Assembly (NCBI GenBank): GCA_039829965.1 | Contig: CP139909.1 | Location: forward strand, 62,001-126,000 | DNA from: Buchnera aphidicola (Chaetogeoica yunlongensis) | GTDB taxonomy: Bacteria > Pseudomonadota > Gammaproteobacteria > Enterobacterales > Enterobacteriaceae | Reading direction: 5' to 3' | Length of the DNA stretch: 64,000 nucleotides | In this document: one piece after another, positions 46,464 to 55,297 of the stretch | Numbering within the stretch: position 1 is the stretch's first letter | Layout: the number at the start of each line of letters is the position of its first letter | The notes under the pieces: model-generated | Seen by the model: the letters and a program-made list of their open reading frames with translations, nothing else | Told to the model about the DNA's origin: nothing | The model's database searches: none | Program-made: the position numbers and the translations under genes

Positions 46464-47873
46464 ATGGTTAAACAGAAGATTGGTATCATAGGATTAGCAG
46501 TAATGGGACGAAACTTAGCGTTAAATATTGCGCGTAATGAATATACAGTGTCTTTATTTAATCGTTCTGTAGAAGTTACAAATAAATTTATGTTAGAGTA
46601 TCCTAAAAAAAATTTTTTTTCATATTCTTCTATTAAAAATTTTGTTTTTTCTTTGGAAAAACCAAGATGTATTTTATTAATGGTAAAGTCTGGTAGTGCA
46701 ACAGACGATGTAATTCAGTCTTTATTGCCTTATTTAAGTCCAGGTGATATTATTATTGATGGAGGAAATTCTTTTTATAAAGATACTATTAATCGTTATA
46801 ATCAGTTATTGAGTATGGGAATAAATTTAATTGGTGCAGGTTTCTCTGGAGGGGAATTTGGAGCTTTACATGGACCTTCTATTATGCCGGGTGGGTGTAG
46901 AAAAGTATATAATTATATATCTCCTATGTTAAAAAAAATTTCTGCAAAACATCAAGGAAAACCATGCGTGACATATATTGGACCTAATGGCTCAGGTCAT
47001 TATGTTAAAATGGTACATAATGGAATTGAATATGGTGATATGCAATTAATTGCTGAGTCTTATTTTATTTTAAAAGTATTATTATGTTTAGATAACAAAA
47101 AATTGTCAAAAATTTTTTGTGAATGGAATAAAGGTGAGTTGAATAGTTATTTAATTGATATTACTAAAGATATTTTACTTAGAAAAGATATTAAGAATAA
47201 TTATTTAATAGATTATATTTTAGATGACGGGAGTAATAAAGGGACAGGTGCTTGGACGACTCAAAGTGCTTTAGATCTTAGTGAACCTTTAACTTTAATT
47301 ACTGAATCTGTTTTTGCTAGATATTTATCTTCTTTAAAATCTCAAAGATTATTAGCTTCTAAAATATTGAAAGGTCCTAGTGATTATTTATTAATATATA
47401 ATCAAGAAGATTTTATTGAGCAGGTTAGGCAATCATTATATTTAGGAAAAATTATTTCATATGCTCAAGGGTTTTCTCAGTTAAATAGTGCATCTAAAAA
47501 GTATAATTGGAATTTACAATGTTCTGAGATTGCTAGAATTTTTCAATCTGGTTGTATTATTCGAGCGAAACTGTTAAAGTATATTAATGAAGAGTATATT
47601 AATAAACAGGATTTAGTAAATTTGTTATTTACTTCTTATTTTAAAAAAATAGCTAATATTTATCATAATTCATTGCGTAAGGTAGTATCTATATCCGTTC
47701 GTTGTGGTATTCCTATACCTGCTTTGTCTTCTGCAATTTCGTATTTTGATAGTTATAGATCGTCTAATTTACCTTCTAATTTAATTCAAGCACAAAGAGA
47801 TTTTTTTGGTGCTCATACATATAGAAGAATAGATAAACCTGGAATATTTCATACTAATTGGCATTTAAAATAA
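46464..47873 (+). CDS. gnd: 6-phosphogluconate dehydrogenase
   Basis: 469 aa from the ATG at 46464 (E. coli 468). An in-frame TTG at 46449 lies too close to AGGAG (46443-46447). The NADP fold begins with IGIIGLAVMGRNLALN; catalytic lysine lies in GHYVKMVHNGIEYGDMQ; ILDDGSNKGTGAWTTQSALD and the tail AHTYRRIDKPGIFHTNWH are typical. It yields ribulose 5-phosphate and NADPH. gnd neighbours his in E. coli too. Confidence 0.98.
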   Translation: MVKQKIGIIGLAVMGRNLALNIARNEYTVSLFNRSVEVTNKFMLEYPKKNFFSYSSIKNFVFSLEKPRCILLMVKSGSATDDVIQSLLPYLSPGDIIIDGGNSFYKDTINRYNQLLSMGINLIGAGFSGGEFGALHGPSIMPGGCRKVYNYISPMLKKISAKHQGKPCVTYIGPNGSGHYVKMVHNGIEYGDMQLIAESYFILKVLLCLDNKKLSKIFCEWNKGELNSYLIDITKDILLRKDIKNNYLIDYILDDGSNKGTGAWTTQSALDLSEPLTLITESVFARYLSSLKSQRLLASKILKGPSDYLLIYNQEDFIEQVRQSLYLGKIISYAQGFSQLNSASKKYNWNLQCSEIARIFQSGCIIRAKLLKYINEEYINKQDLVNLLFTSYFKKIANIYHNSLRKVVSISVRCGIPIPALSSAISYFDSYRSSNLPSNLIQAQRDFFGAHTYRRIDKPGIFHTNWHLK

Positions 47874-47986
47874 TTTTTATTACTATTTTTATATATATTT
47901 TTAAATTATTTAAGTTGTTTAACATATATTATAATTTTATTTTCAAATAAAGTAATTATATAGTAGGTTAATAAGGTTTAATTCTA

Positions 47987-48553
47987 ATGAGATTAAGTGA
48001 TCAAGATATAGAGTTGTGGATAAGAAAAAAAAAATTAATAATTCATCCTGTTCCAGATCAAGAATTTATTCACGGAGTGACTGTAGATATTCGTTTGGGT
48101 AATGAGTTTTTTACTTTTTGTAATAATTTTCCTGAGAGTGTTGATTTGAGTAAATCAAGTAGTGAGGTTTTTAGTCTTTTAAATAAACTAACAAATAAAA
48201 AAGAAATTGTTTCTAATGATAATGTTTTTTTATTAAATCCTGGTGTTTTTGTTTTAGCAATCACTTTTGAAAAATTTATTATACCAAATAATTTAGTAGG
48301 GTGGTTAGATGGACGTTCTTCATTAGCTAGATTAGGTTTAATGATACATGCTACTTCTCATCGCATAGACCCTGGTTGGAAAGGAAATATTGTTTTAGAA
48401 TGTTTTAATTTTGGTAAAACAACTTTATCTTTGCGTCCTGGAATGTTAATTGCTGCACTAAGTTTTGAATTATTGTCTAGTCCTTCGGTACGTCCTTATA
48501 ATATTAGATCTAATTCTAAATATTTTAATCAAACTGGAATTTTTTTTGGTTGA
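47987..48553 (+). CDS. dcd: dCTP deaminase
   Basis: 188 aa (E. coli 193). It makes dUTP, the source of dTMP. MRLSDQDIELWI starts the protein; the active-site stretch GRSSLARLGLMIHATSHRID and the following GWKGNIVLECFN, which has the catalytic glutamate, are intact. An in-frame run of ten A is at 48025-48034. Confidence 0.97.
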   Translation: MRLSDQDIELWIRKKKLIIHPVPDQEFIHGVTVDIRLGNEFFTFCNNFPESVDLSKSSSEVFSLLNKLTNKKEIVSNDNVFLLNPGVFVLAITFEKFIIPNNLVGWLDGRSSLARLGLMIHATSHRIDPGWKGNIVLECFNFGKTTLSLRPGMLIAALSFELLSSPSVRPYNIRSNSKYFNQTGIFFG

Positions 48554-48646
48554 ATTTAGGTATTTTTTAGAACAATATTTTTTATAATTTAATTAATTTT
48601 GTTATTTTTGTTTTATTTCTATTAATTTTACTAATAAATCTAATAA

Positions 48647-50272
48647 ATGAAAAAAAAAATTTTAGTTACTTGCGCTTTTCCATATGCTAATGGAGATTTA
48701 CATATTGGACATATGTTAGAACATATACAAGCAGATATTTGGGTTCGTTATAAAAAAATGAAAAAATATGAGATTTGGTTTATTTGTTCTGATGATGCTC
48801 ATGGAACTCCAATTATGCTAAAATCTGATAGCTTGAATCTTTCTCCAGAAAAATATATTTCTTATATTTATAAAAATCATGTTCGTGATTTAAAAAATTT
48901 TAATATAAATTATGATAATTATTATTCGACTCATAGTTTAGAAAATTTATTTTTTTTAAAAAAAATATATTCAAGTTTAAAGAAACAAGGATTGATTATA
49001 AAAAAAGATATATTTCAGTTATTTGATGATTTTAAAAAAATATTTCTTCCTGATCGCTATGTTAAAGGCTCTTGTCCTATTTGTTATAAACATGATCAAT
49101 ATGGTGATCATTGTGAAGTTTGTGGTGCTTCGTATTCTGCTGTGGATTTATTAAATCCGGTTTCTATTTTATCTGGATATACCCCTATACTTAAAAAATC
49201 ATTACACTTTTTTTTTAATTTGCCTTATTTTAAAGATTTTTTAAAATCTTGGATATCTTCTGATGTTTTTCAGGGATCAGTAATGAATAAATTAAGTGAA
49301 TGGTTGAAACTTGGTTTAAAAGAATGGGATATCTCTAGAGATTCACCTTATTTTGGATTTAATATTCCTGAATTTTTAGATAAATATTTTTATGTATGGT
49401 TAGATGCTCCTATTGGTTATATTAGTACTTTTAAAAATTTATGTAATAAAAATCATGATATAAATTTTTTTGATTTTTGGAATAAAGATTCTAATTGCGA
49501 ATTATATCATTTTATAGGTAAGGACATTATTTATTTTCATAGTTTTTTTTGGCCTTCTATATTAGAAGCAATTAATTTTAGAAAACCTACTAAAATTTTT
49601 GTTCATGGTCATGTAACTATGAATGGATTAAAGTTATCAAAATCGAAAGGTACTCTTGTTTTAGCTAAAAAATGGTTAAAATATTTAGATTCAGATAGTT
49701 TGCGTTATTATTATGCAAGTAAATTATCTTCTAAAGTACAGGATATAGAAATTAATTTTGATCATTTCGTTGGTAAAGTTAATTCTGATATTGTTAATAA
49801 AATTGTAAATTTAGCTTCTAGAGTATCATATTTTATAAATTTTAGATTTGGAAGTATGCTTTCTTCTCGTATAGATAATTTAATGTTGTATGATAAGTTT
49901 ATTAATTCTTCTATTTATATTGAAAATATGTTTGAACGATGTGAATTTAATTTAGTTGTGATTAAGGTAATTTCCTTAGCTGATTTAGCAAATAGTTATA
50001 TAGATGACAAAAAACCATGGGAATTAGCAAAACATGTTAAGTATGATATAATTTTGCATGATGTGTGTACTATGGCAATAAATTTATTTAGAATTTTAGC
50101 AACATGGCTAAAACCTATTGTTCCTGATTTAGTAGAAAAAGTAGAAGAATTTTTGAATATAACATTACTATGGGAGGATATTAGTTCTCCTTTATTAAAT
50201 CATAATATTTCTATGTTTAAGAATTTAAGAAATAGAATAGATTTAAATAATTGTTTAAAGATTTTAGTTTAA
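48647..50272 (+). CDS. metG: methionyl-tRNA synthetase, without the C-terminal tRNA-binding domain
   Basis: 541 aa against 677 in E. coli. The class I core is complete: YANGDLHIGHM (HIGH), a zinc knuckle CPICYKHDQYGDHCEVCG, FIGKDIIYFHSFFWP and KLSKSKGT (KMSKS type), then the anticodon-binding helical domain with NKIVNLASRV and KPWELAK. It stops after FKNLRNRIDL, where the E. coli enzyme continues with a linker and an EMAPII-like dimerisation/tRNA-binding domain. The catalytic and anticodon domains are known to suffice in truncated enzymes, so it is probably functional as a monomer. Confidence 0.96.
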   Translation: MKKKILVTCAFPYANGDLHIGHMLEHIQADIWVRYKKMKKYEIWFICSDDAHGTPIMLKSDSLNLSPEKYISYIYKNHVRDLKNFNINYDNYYSTHSLENLFFLKKIYSSLKKQGLIIKKDIFQLFDDFKKIFLPDRYVKGSCPICYKHDQYGDHCEVCGASYSAVDLLNPVSILSGYTPILKKSLHFFFNLPYFKDFLKSWISSDVFQGSVMNKLSEWLKLGLKEWDISRDSPYFGFNIPEFLDKYFYVWLDAPIGYISTFKNLCNKNHDINFFDFWNKDSNCELYHFIGKDIIYFHSFFWPSILEAINFRKPTKIFVHGHVTMNGLKLSKSKGTLVLAKKWLKYLDSDSLRYYYASKLSSKVQDIEINFDHFVGKVNSDIVNKIVNLASRVSYFINFRFGSMLSSRIDNLMLYDKFINSSIYIENMFERCEFNLVVIKVISLADLANSYIDDKKPWELAKHVKYDIILHDVCTMAINLFRILATWLKPIVPDLVEKVEEFLNITLLWEDISSPLLNHNISMFKNLRNRIDLNNCLKILV

Positions 50273-50333
50273 ATATTATTATGATAAATAATTTTAAAGA
50301 ATAATAGATGGTATATATTTATATTTTTTTATT

Positions 50334-51644
50334 TTAAATTTTATTTATCCATGATAATTTTAATTTATTTTTTGAATTAAAATTTTTATTAATTTCTTTT
50401 TGATATGTAATGCATAGTCCTAATGCACAAATAAAGTTATTATTATAAAATATTAATGGAGTTTTTTGTCTATACCATGGAGCTAAATAATTTATTTTAA
50501 ATATTTTTTTTAAAGTTGTTCTTTTAGAGTTTTTATTTAAAATAAATTTTTTTTTAGTGAAAAATCGGATATTAATAATTTCGTTTTTTTGTGGATAAGG
50601 TATTTCTGTTCCGAAGTTGTTTTTAGTGATGTATCCTAATTTGTATGGTAGTAATAAATTTTTTTCTATATTTTTCCAAATTAAAATTAAATTTTCTATA
50701 TTTGGTATTTTCTTGTTTAGATAAATATAATTTTTATATTTTTGAATTTGGTAATTTTTGATTTTAATTTTAGGTTGTGAATCTATTTTTGAAAATAGTG
50801 TTTGTTTGTATATTTCGTTTATTATTTTAAAAGATGGTATTATATTTTGATTTAAAGTTATCCAATTTCTTAAAATAATTTTAAATAATTCCTTTTTTTT
50901 ATATTTTAGTGTAGAAATATTTAAAATAGAATTTGATATTAGATGTTGTTTTAATATTTTTTTTGTAAAATTTTTTAAGATTTTTTTTTCTTCATTTAGT
51001 ATTTGGATACTTTTAGCACAATTTTTTTCAAAGTAAGGCCATCGTTGTTTTAATTTTGGAATTATTTTATGTCTTAAAAAATTTCTATCATGATATATGT
51101 CATGGTTACTAGAATCTTCAATCCAAGATATGTTACTGTTGATCATCCATTTTTTTATATTCTCTCTAGAAATTGTTAAAAGAGGTCTAATAATTTTTTT
51201 TTTATTTTGTTGTGTATCTTGAATATAAGACATTCCACTTAATCCAGTAATTCCGCTTCCTCTTTTTAATGCTAAAAAAATATTTTCGCATTGATCATTT
51301 AGATTATGTCCGGTTACAATTCGTTCATTTGGATTTAGTGCTTTATATATTGCAGCATATCTAAATTTTCTAGATTGTTCTTCAATGTTTCCACTTTTTT
51401 TTATATTTATTTTTTTTATTACAATAGGAATTTTATGTTTTTTACATACATTTTTACAATGTTCACTCCATTTTTTAGAATTTAGGTGTAATTGATGATT
51501 GATGTGTATGGTTCTAAATTCAAATTTATTATTTTTTTTTTTGAAATTTAAGAATTGATATAATAAAAATGTGGAATCAATACCACCGCTATATGCTAAT
51601 AATATTTTATATGTTTGTATTTTTTTTATAAATTTTGTTAGCAT
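50334..51644 (-). CDS. tilS: tRNA(Ile)-lysidine synthase
   Basis: 436 aa (E. coli 432). The PP-loop ATPase motif AYSGGIDSTF is at residues 18-27, followed by THINHQL, TGHNLNDQCENIFLALKRGSG and RPLLTISRENI; the C-terminal region is diverged. TilS converts C34 of tRNA-Ile2 to lysidine so that it reads AUA, a frequent codon in this AT-rich genome. The CAT-anticodon tRNA-Ile is not in the window. Confidence 0.96.
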   Translation of the reverse strand: MLTKFIKKIQTYKILLAYSGGIDSTFLLYQFLNFKKKNNKFEFRTIHINHQLHLNSKKWSEHCKNVCKKHKIPIVIKKINIKKSGNIEEQSRKFRYAAIYKALNPNERIVTGHNLNDQCENIFLALKRGSGITGLSGMSYIQDTQQNKKKIIRPLLTISRENIKKWMINSNISWIEDSSNHDIYHDRNFLRHKIIPKLKQRWPYFEKNCAKSIQILNEEKKILKNFTKKILKQHLISNSILNISTLKYKKKELFKIILRNWITLNQNIIPSFKIINEIYKQTLFSKIDSQPKIKIKNYQIQKYKNYIYLNKKIPNIENLILIWKNIEKNLLLPYKLGYITKNNFGTEIPYPQKNEIINIRFFTKKKFILNKNSKRTTLKKIFKINYLAPWYRQKTPLIFYNNNFICALGLCITYQKEINKNFNSKNKLKLSWINKI

Positions 51645-51686
51645 ATTTTTTAAAATTTTAATAGTGTTTATAAATCATGATAAAAA

Positions 51687-51763
51687 TGGTGTGTCCGAGT
51701 GGAATTGAACCACCGACTTCCACCGTGTCATGGTGGCACTCTAACCTACTGAGCTACGGACAC
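51687..51763 (-). tRNA. tRNA-Val (anticodon GAC), CCA encoded
   Basis: 77 bases including an encoded ACCA end. Acceptor GTGTCCG/CGGACAC, anticodon stem CCACC/GGTGG with anticodon GAC after T33, and TGGTTCAATTCCA T-arm match E. coli valV/valW, which also lie close to norM. Unlike the other three tRNA genes in the window, it keeps the CCA. Confidence 0.96.
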
Positions 51764-51844
51764 GTTAATAAAAGTTAAATTTAGGAATTTGAATTATATA
51801 TTTAGATATATTTTTTTTCAAGTAAATAAATTATAAATTTATAT

Positions 51845-53218
51845 TTATGTTGGGATTTGTTTAGTTTTAAGTGTGTGAATTCTGAATAATATTAATATTG
51901 ATGATATAGTTAATGAAATAAAAATACCAATCCAAAATCCTATAATTTCCATTTTAGAAGTAATGTAATTAGTGTGTGCGAGTATATATCCACAGGGAAA
52001 TCCTATTATCCAGTATGACAAAATAGTAATGATAAAGATTGCATTAGTATCTTTATAACTTCTTAAAATTCCGTTTCCAATAATTTGAAAAAAGTCGAAT
52101 ATTTGATAACTAGCTATAATAAATGTAATTTTTTTTGATAATTCAATTACATTTTTATTTTTAGTGTATAGTGTTATTATTTGATGATTAAATAATATTA
52201 TTAATGTTGAAATTATTATAGCAAGTATTAGTCCTATTATTTGTGATGATAAAATAGTTGTAGAAATTTTATGAAAAGATTTTTTTCCTAAATAATATCC
52301 TAATCTAATACTAGTTGCTGTTCCTATAGAGAGTGGAAGAATAAAAATAATAGAACTGATATTTAGTGATATTTGCTGTGAAATAATTTGAATTTCTCCC
52401 ATAGATGCTATGAATAATGTAATTATTGTAAATAAAATTACTTCGAAAAATAATGCAAAAGCAATAGGAATTCCTATTTTAAATAGATTAAAAATTATTT
52501 TTAGATTGGGAAGGTATAGTTTAAGATGTTTTTTTTTTAAAAGTCCATTAGATGTATTATAATTGACTAATTTATCTTGTTTTGTAACTATTTTCATTGC
52601 TAAAAACATGAACCAATATACTATAATTGAAGATATTCCGCAACTCATGCTACCATAATTAAAGTAATAACAATATCCTGACATAAATATGTAATTTAAT
52701 ATCACATTCAATAATAATCCAATTATACCTATAAACATAGCAGGTTTTGTTTTTAGTAAACCTTCGCATTGGTTTTGAATTACTTGAAAATATAGATAAC
52801 CAGGTGTACTCCATAATAAAATTCTTATGTATTTTATGCTTTGTTTTTCTATTTCAGGATTTATATGATGTATAGATTTTATTATTATATTGGAATTCCA
52901 TAAAACAATCATAATTATTATTGATATCAAGGTTGCTAACCAGTATGCATTTGTAATTTGTTGTGGGATATTTCTGATATTTTTTGATCCGTGCATGCGA
53001 GAAATGATTGGTACTAGAGATAGTAATAATCCATGTCCAAATAAAATAACAGGAAACCAAATTGATGTTCCAATTGAAATTGATGCGATATCACTTTCTT
53101 TAAAGTGTCTTATCATAAAATTATTTATAAATCCTATACTCATTTGTGATATTTGAGATAAAATTATAGGAATGGTAATTTTTAATAATATTTTTATTTC
53201 TTTTAAATATTTTTGCAT
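51845..53218 (-). CDS. norM: MATE-family multidrug/Na+ antiporter NorM (MdtK)
   Basis: 457 aa, as in E. coli MdtK, with about twelve predicted membrane helices. MATE family features are IPIILSQISQMSIGFINNFM in helix 1, ISIGTSIWFPVILFGHGLLLSLVPIISR-type residues in helix 2 and PLSIGTATSIRLGYYLGKK at the start of the second half. It exports cationic compounds in exchange for Na+ or H+. Divergent from ribE, as mdtK and ribE are in E. coli. It is one of few transporters seen here. Confidence 0.93.
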   Translation of the reverse strand: MQKYLKEIKILLKITIPIILSQISQMSIGFINNFMIRHFKESDIASISIGTSIWFPVILFGHGLLLSLVPIISRMHGSKNIRNIPQQITNAYWLATLISIIIMIVLWNSNIIIKSIHHINPEIEKQSIKYIRILLWSTPGYLYFQVIQNQCEGLLKTKPAMFIGIIGLLLNVILNYIFMSGYCYYFNYGSMSCGISSIIVYWFMFLAMKIVTKQDKLVNYNTSNGLLKKKHLKLYLPNLKIIFNLFKIGIPIAFALFFEVILFTIITLFIASMGEIQIISQQISLNISSIIFILPLSIGTATSIRLGYYLGKKSFHKISTTILSSQIIGLILAIIISTLIILFNHQIITLYTKNKNVIELSKKITFIIASYQIFDFFQIIGNGILRSYKDTNAIFIITILSYWIIGFPCGYILAHTNYITSKMEIIGFWIGIFISLTISSILILFRIHTLKTKQIPT

Positions 53219-53465
53219 ATTTCATCCATTTAATATTTATATTTAATTAATTTTTGAATTCTGATAAAAGTTTTTAGTCAATATTTAGTTGAAATATTTT
53301 ATTAAATATTTTTAGTGATTTTTTTAAAATATTTTAATTTATTAATAAAGTATATGTTAGTTTAAATTACTCTTAAAATTTATTATAAATTTAATATATA
53401 TAGTAAATTAATGAAGGATAAAGCATAATTAAATTTACTTTAATTATTTTTCGAGGAAGATTGAT

Positions 53466-54100
53466 ATGTTTTCAGGTATTATTAGAGATATTGGACAAGT
53501 TGTAGAGATATTAAAAAAAAAAATTGTGTTCAATTGGTAATTAGATCTTCATCTTTATTAGTAAAAAATTTAGAATTAGGAGCATCTATTTCTTGTAATG
53601 GGTGTTGTTTGACTGTTAGAAAAGTTTTTAATTCAGTGGTGAGTGTTGATCTTGTTCAAGAAACTCTTAGAATTACTAATTTGGATAAAATTTCAGTAAG
53701 CGAATATGTTAATTTGGAAAGATCATTAAACTTTGGAGAAGAAGTAGGAGGACATTTAGTTTCTGGACATATATTAACTATTGGTGAAATATGTAATAAA
53801 CATAAGTCACTTTTAAATTATGAATTATGGATAAAGTTAAAAAATTCTTCTGTATTAAAATATTTATTTTATAAAGGTTTTATTTGTATAGATGGAATTA
53901 GTTTAACTGTAGGTTTAATTAGAGAGAATATTTTTTGCATATACTTAATTCCAGAAACATTATCTAGAACTACAATAGGAGAAAAGAAAATAGGTGATTC
54001 TGTTAATATTGAAATAGATTTATATACTAAAATATCTGTAGATAGTATAGAACGTTTTTTATTAAAAAATATATGTAATCAAAAATTTAATAATATTTAA
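53466..54100 (+). CDS. ribE: riboflavin synthase alpha chain, frame split at an 11-A tract
   Basis: The ATG at 53466, with CGAGGA upstream, encodes MFSGIIRDIGQVVEIL, the exact RibE start, then reaches A11 (53513-53523) and a stop at 53538-53540 after 24 codons. The frame one position away continues KNCVQLVIRSSSLL and stays open to 54100 with both lumazine-binding repeats (CNGCCLTV, GGHLVSGH; DGISLTV, YLIPETLSRTT). One extra A or two fewer restores about 210-211 aa (E. coli 213). The N-terminal residues are essential to the active site in this family. Strong conservation on both sides suggests translation through slippage; a recent mutation or base-count error remains possible. RibB at the window start is in the same pathway. 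Confidence 0.88.
53513..53523 (+). other. A11 slippage-prone tract in ribE
   Basis: Eleven consecutive A exactly where the ribE frame changes. Transcripts with 12 or 9 A would read through. Poly(A) slippage by RNA polymerase is documented in Buchnera and Blochmannia; the link here is inferred from the sequence. Confidence 0.75.
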
Positions 54101-54182
54101 TACTATTTTTTGAATTTATTTTATTTAAAGTAATTTTATGTTTTAAGGATAATATTTAAATTTTAATTTGGATTTTATTATT

Positions 54183-54761
54183 ATGTATTATTTTTTATTA
54201 TTCATGAGTAATATATTGATTAATAATTTTGTATTAGTGAGATTTTTAGGATTATGTCCTTTTATGGGAATATCTAAAACTATTAATTCAGCTGTAGGTA
54301 TGGGTGTATCTACTACTTGTGTCATTGTTTTTGTATCATTAATATCTTGGATAATTAATTGTTATATTTTAATTCCATTTCAGTTAGAGCATCTTAGAAT
54401 AATGATTTATATGTTAGTTATTTCAATTAGTGTACAAATTATTGAAATTTTAATAAAAAAATTTAGTCCTGTTTTGTATAAATTATTAGGAATATATTTA
54501 CCTTTGATAACTACTAATTGTTCTGTATTAGCAATTCCTTTATTAAATACTAGGTTAAATTTTGGTTTTATTGAATCATTTGTGTATGGATTAAGTTCTG
54601 CTTTAGGTTTTTTTTTAGTTTTAGTAATATTTTCTAGTATAAGAGAACGAATTTCTGAATCTGATATACCTATTTATTTTCGTGGTTATCCCATCGTGTT
54701 AATTACTGCTAGTTTGTTATCTGTTTCTTTTATGGGTTTTAATGGATTAATAAAGTTATAG
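54183..54761 (+). CDS. rsxA: electron transport complex subunit RsxA
   Basis: 192 aa from the ATG at 54183 (E. coli 193); an upstream TTG is less likely. Six membrane helices; signatures NFVLVRFLGLCPFMGISK, GIYLPLITTNCSVL and SSIRERISESDIP. RsxA/RnfA is a core subunit of the membrane Rsx (Rnf) complex, which moves electrons between NADH and ferredoxin-like carriers and in E. coli keeps SoxR reduced. First gene of rsxABCDGE; its stop overlaps rsxB by one base. Confidence 0.96.
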   Translation: MYYFLLFMSNILINNFVLVRFLGLCPFMGISKTINSAVGMGVSTTCVIVFVSLISWIINCYILIPFQLEHLRIMIYMLVISISVQIIEILIKKFSPVLYKLLGIYLPLITTNCSVLAIPLLNTRLNFGFIESFVYGLSSALGFFLVLVIFSSIRERISESDIPIYFRGYPIVLITASLLSVSFMGFNGLIKL

Positions 54762-55285
54762 TGAATTTTATTATGGTTATATCTATAATTATATTTAGCA
54801 TGTTGAGTTTTATATTAGGTATGTTAGTGAGTTTAGTTTCATGTATGTTTACAGTTAAATCTAATTTTAATTTAATTGATGAAGTTGATAAGTTATTACC
54901 TCAAATGCAATGCGCTCAATGTGGTTATCCAGGATGTTATGCATATTCTAATGCGATTATAAATCAAAACGAGAGTATTCATAAATGTTTACCTGGTGGA
55001 AAAGATACAATTATAAAGTTAAAAAATTTGTTAAATAATGAACAGGATAACATTGATGTTATTCAGAATTTTGAAGAAAATATTAAGTATAATATAGTTG
55101 ATATTGATGATAATAATTGTGTAGGTTGTTCTAAATGTAGGTTAGTTTGTCCTGTAGATGCTATAGTAGGTACATATAATTTTAAACATACAGTATTAAA
55201 AGAATTTTGTACTGGTTGTAATCTCTGTGTATCGGTATGTCCTACTAATTGTATTACAGAAAAAACAATATTTTATGAAGAATAA
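54761..55285 (+). CDS. rsxB: electron transport complex iron-sulfur subunit RsxB
   Basis: 174 aa (E. coli 192) from a GTG start overlapping the rsxA stop. One N-terminal membrane helix, then the CAQCGYPGCYAY [4Fe-4S] motif with a later Cys-Pro-Gly-Gly, and two ferredoxin clusters: CVGCSKCRLVCPVDAI and CTGCNLCVSVCPTNC. All twelve expected cysteines are seen. It relays electrons from RsxC to the membrane subunits. Confidence 0.97.
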   Translation: MNFIMVISIIIFSMLSFILGMLVSLVSCMFTVKSNFNLIDEVDKLLPQMQCAQCGYPGCYAYSNAIINQNESIHKCLPGGKDTIIKLKNLLNNEQDNIDVIQNFEENIKYNIVDIDDNNCVGCSKCRLVCPVDAIVGTYNFKHTVLKEFCTGCNLCVSVCPTNCITEKTIFYEE

Positions 55286-55297
55286 ATAAGATTTTTA

